Below, in pieces: positions 42,281-44,593 of a DNA stretch of 44,593 bases. Source of the stretch: Pseudomonadota bacterium (GTDB taxonomy: Bacteria; Myxococcota_A; UBA9160; JADFDR01); the NCBI GenBank assembly GCA_003353845.1, contig PIVT01000027.1, forward strand, positions 1 through 44,593, given 5' to 3'. Each line of letters begins with the position of its first letter. Position 1 is the first letter of the stretch. A program made the translations under genes and the position numbers. Under the pieces are notes generated by a model, which was given only the letters and a program-made list of their open reading frames with translations, ran no database searches and was not told the origin of the DNA.

Positions 42281-43030
42281 ATGAGGGTGACGCACACGAT
42301 TCGATGTGCTGTTTTTGCAGCAGGCTTGATTGTTGCACTCCTCTGGATATTACCAGCAGGTCCGGTGAGCGCTGGTCGTACTTGCTGTGACATGAGTGGA
42401 TTCCCCGCAGTTTCCAGTCTTAAACTCCAAGGTGATGGTTTGAGAATTGTGCTTGGCTCAAAGTGGGCTAAGTCGGGTAAGCCGACGCGCCCGGCCATGC
42501 TTTATGACCCCGTTGAAGGTTGGACGCTAGAGATAGATGCGCCCCCTGTGGATCATTGGGAGCCATCGGCGTGCAAGGTGCTGGTGCCTCCCATCCATCT
42601 TACTTTGGGTGAAGCCATTCTGCTTCGTCCCGACATCGGTTATCCCTGTGACAATGATAGTGATCGTGTGTGCTTTAGCTGGAGTAATCAGGTTCTTGAG
42701 CGCGATATTAGCTTGGAGCAGAGCATTGGGGCCTGTCATCAGACTGGGAACGTGATCTGGTTTGGAATCTCTTTCTATGAGGGGGAGGGGAGCGTGGCTG
42801 TAGGCGGTATAGGTCGCTATGACTTGAAGACAAAGCAGCTCAAAATTCGGCGTCCGAAAGAACTGCGCGATGTCTCGGTGAATCATCTTGCGTACGATGG
42901 AAAAACGGTCTGGCTTACGACTCACCTTAGCAGTGAGTACGGATATTACCCCGCTTTAGGAGGCCTGATTAGCTATGACTGGGAAGATAGAATTCTCTAC
43001 GCGTTTTGGAGGGCATCTATAAAAAAATGA
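42281..43030 (+). CDS. Exported protein of unknown function
   Basis: 249 residues with a signal peptide (AVFAAGLIVALLWILPAG, cleaved near VSA). The mature part has a few cysteines (TCCDMSG, YPCDND, VCFSW) and strand-rich segments such as LAYDGKTVWLTTHL and GIGRYDLKTKQLKIRRP, which recall beta-propeller blades but are too few to call a propeller. The ATG at 42281 sits directly on GGAGGG; a GTG two codons later (42287) has better spacing. The gene follows a sigma-54 activator and a candidate sigma-54 promoter. Its role is unknown. Confidence 0.7.
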   Translation: MRVTHTIRCAVFAAGLIVALLWILPAGPVSAGRTCCDMSGFPAVSSLKLQGDGLRIVLGSKWAKSGKPTRPAMLYDPVEGWTLEIDAPPVDHWEPSACKVLVPPIHLTLGEAILLRPDIGYPCDNDSDRVCFSWSNQVLERDISLEQSIGACHQTGNVIWFGISFYEGEGSVAVGGIGRYDLKTKQLKIRRPKELRDVSVNHLAYDGKTVWLTTHLSSEYGYYPALGGLISYDWEDRILYAFWRASIKK

Positions 43031-43439
43031 AACGCCTTTGTGTGTCATGATCGCCATCGGTTGCCGTTGGGGTTTGTGTAGGCAACGCTCACTTCCAGAT
43101 ATTGATTAAATTTCTCGACTCGCTCTATCTCGACCCGGCAAGCACCGGTACTAACTCATGCTAGTAGAGAGGCATCTCAGGGAAGAGGTTTGACACCAAT
43201 GTTGTCGGTCAATGCGAGTTGATTGACACCAGACAGGCCTGTGTTAAAGTTACTGTCCACTCCCGGCCGGCTAAATTCACTTCCGGCCAACTTTGTCATT
43301 TCAGTCATTTCAGCTCATTCCAGCCAGCGGGGCATATCCCCGCGGTATTCGCACTTAGCGGAACTACTCGTTGACATTCGGCCAATTCGGCCGGCACGAT
43401 CCTGTCCCTTCCTCTGAGCTTCTCACTCAAGGGAAACCT
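43031..43439. other. Intergenic region with GGCC-rich and short direct repeats
   Basis: 409 bp without a recognised gene; the longest frame (43223-43417) has no protein-like features. The stretch 43260-43400 contains repeated CCGGCC motifs, short direct repeats of TCATTTCAG (two plus one variant) and a small hairpin (GGGGCATATCCCC). The base composition and pattern differ from the regions to the left. Confidence 0.4.
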
Positions 43440-44593
43440 ATGTCTACAAGTCCGCGCAACCTACCCATCGACAAGCGATCTACCGCTCTCAAGCGATCTA
43501 CTGTTCTCAAGCGATCTACCGTTCTCAAGAGTAACAAGATAGTGCGTTCGCTATCGGAGCCTATACACGACAAGAATCGCGTGGCGACTGCAATTATATA
43601 TTGTGAAGCAAACTTTGCTGCTATTGATGGCAAAACAGCCAACGGACTCGTGCGTTGCTCGGAGAAGTACAAAATCCTTTCCGTTATCGATAGTGAAAAA
43701 GCGGGCCTCGACGCCGGTATGGTTCTCGATGACAAAATCAATGACATTCCCATTTGTCGAAATCTCGCTGACGCACTAGAGCATGCGGACACTGTGCCAG
43801 ACTACTTTATCTATGGCATGGCACCATCCAGTGGCATGTTGTCTATACACGAGCGCAGCCTGATACTTGAGGCGATGGGTCATGGCATGAATATCGTTAA
43901 TGGCCTCCATGAGTTTCTTAACGACGACCCTGTGTTTATAGCTGCCTGCGCAGAGAGCCAAGTAGAAATTCTGGATGTCCGCAAACCACGCGCCAAGAAG
44001 GACTTGCGTATGTTCAGCGGTCGGATCTCTGCCGTGACTTGCCCTGTTATTGCTGTGCTTGGCACCGACTGTGCGATTGGAAAACGCACTACAGCGACGA
44101 TTCTGACACAGGCACTTAATGACCGTGGCGTAAAAACGGTAATGATTGGAACCGGCCAGACCTGCTTGATTCAGGGTGCTCGCTATGGCGTCGCACTTGA
44201 TGCGATTCCGTCTCAATTCTGTGTGGGCGAGTTAGAAGCAACGGTTGTTGAAGCTTTTGAAAATGAGAACCCTGATGTGATTATCATCGAAGGACAAGGT
44301 GCACTCAGTCACCCTGCCTTTTCTTCCTCGTCCTTTATTCTTCGTGGTAGTTGCGCCAATGGCGTGGTATTGCAGCATGCACCGGGTCGTGACTATCGCT
44401 GCGATTTTGACCGGTTGCCAATGCCCACCCCCGGCTCTGAAATTAATCTGATCGAGACCTTTGCCGATACCAAGGTTATCGGTTTGACCATAAACCACGA
44501 AAATATGAATGATGTTGAAGTGTGCGCCGCCATCGTTCGGTACGAAAATGAACTGGGTATCCCGGTAACTGATGCATTGACTCGCTCCCCCAA
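43440..44593 (+). CDS. DUF1611 (DgcN-like) P-loop protein, 3' partial
   Basis: The frame starts with an ATG at 43440 and stays open to the end of the window (over 384 codons). The first 30 residues are a repeat-derived basic segment (KRSTVL units). From about residue 45 the DUF1611 pattern begins: ATAIIYCEANFA, DYFIYGMAPSSG, IVNGLHEFL, then the P-loop GTDCAIGKRTT at about 208-218, VMIGTGQTCLIQGARYG and IIEGQGALSHPA. DUF1611 proteins include DgcN, reported as an N-acetyltransferase in D-glutamate catabolism, usually beside DgcA; the downstream neighbour is outside the window. The true start may be internal. Codon use looks slightly more A+T-rich than the left side. Confidence 0.85.
   Translation, partial: MSTSPRNLPIDKRSTALKRSTVLKRSTVLKSNKIVRSLSEPIHDKNRVATAIIYCEANFAAIDGKTANGLVRCSEKYKILSVIDSEKAGLDAGMVLDDKINDIPICRNLADALEHADTVPDYFIYGMAPSSGMLSIHERSLILEAMGHGMNIVNGLHEFLNDDPVFIAACAESQVEILDVRKPRAKKDLRMFSGRISAVTCPVIAVLGTDCAIGKRTTATILTQALNDRGVKTVMIGTGQTCLIQGARYGVALDAIPSQFCVGELEATVVEAFENENPDVIIIEGQGALSHPAFSSSSFILRGSCANGVVLQHAPGRDYRCDFDRLPMPTPGSEINLIETFADTKVIGLTINHENMNDVEVCAAIVRYENELGIPVTDALTRSP
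43473..43526 (+). repeat. Three in-frame 18-bp tandem repeats
   Basis: Units at 43473-43490, 43491-43508 and 43509-43526 read AAGCGATCTACYGYTCTC with only one or two base changes. They encode KRSTAL-KRSTVL-KRSTVL in the N-terminus of the DUF1611 protein. The unit is a multiple of three, so copy-number change keeps the frame. Confidence 0.95.

Noticed and set aside
1..44593. CRISPR arrays, insertion sequences, prophage genes or toxin-antitoxin pairs
   Set aside because: No regularly spaced repeats, transposase, integrase or phage proteins were seen on either strand.

Overview
The window looks like a chromosomal segment of a free-living Gram-negative bacterium with roughly mid-50s % G+C. Signs of an outer membrane are a KDO-pathway isomerase (kdsD), lipoproteins, a porin-like barrel and a TPR/outer-membrane barrel protein. 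Two sigma-54 activators, a PEP-CTERM protein, paired acyl-CoA dehydrogenases, a FadJ-type protein with a thiolase, a MaoC hydratase and several metallo-beta-lactamase-fold hydrolases fit a lipid-degrading proteobacterium in the broad sense, perhaps a deltaproteobacterial/Myxococcota-like lineage. That placement is inference; no rRNA or other phylogenetic marker is present. No phage, insertion sequence, CRISPR array or complete tRNA was seen.

Layout. 1-2234 (+): a 5'-truncated MBL-fold hydrolase overlaps a COG0523 (CobW-type) GTPase. 2255-2325 (-): a terminator follows an isolated tRNA/tmRNA-like 3' end. 2613-12199: fatty-acid degradation block, with two acyl-CoA dehydrogenases (-), an acyl-CoA synthetase (+), an orphan sigma-54 response regulator (+), then a FadJ-like bifunctional enzyme and a thiolase (-). 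12568-21649: mixed housekeeping and unknown genes, including a BCAM0308-type zinc protein, MaoC hydratase, KdsD, alpha/beta hydrolase, HEAT-like and STAS-like proteins, a flavin-binding split-barrel protein, an unknown acidic protein, an M20 deacetylase, and an MBL-fold enzyme paired with a SHOCT-like lipoprotein. 21978-28873: porin-like protein, zincin-like exported protein, TerB, RsmE, an exported hydrolase and GTP-dependent PEP carboxykinase.

29194-35666: a membrane-anchored PP2C phosphatase, an acetoacetate-decarboxylase-family protein, then a minus-strand operon of nth, a Maf pyrophosphatase and a DUF3524 glycosyltransferase (the family of tRNA-queuosine mannosyltransferase). Divergent from it is an RlmI-like rRNA methyltransferase with a decayed pseudouridine-synthase-like N-terminus. 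35814-39096: a compact cassette of PEP-CTERM protein, TPR/beta-barrel protein and FecR-domain protein, closed by a strong UUCG terminator; this is the most system-like unit in the window. 39193-44593: a degenerate dienelactone hydrolase overlapping a CDF metal exporter, a receiver-less sigma-54 activator followed by a possible -24/-12 promoter and an exported unknown protein, and a 3'-truncated DUF1611 (DgcN-like) gene with 18-bp tandem repeats near its start.

Working together: the left half supplies most steps of beta-oxidation (activation, dehydrogenation, hydration, second dehydrogenation, thiolysis), and PEP carboxykinase would allow gluconeogenesis from acetyl-CoA-derived C4 acids. The centre-right is concerned with RNA modification and nucleotide quality control. 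The right end concerns the cell envelope and its regulation.
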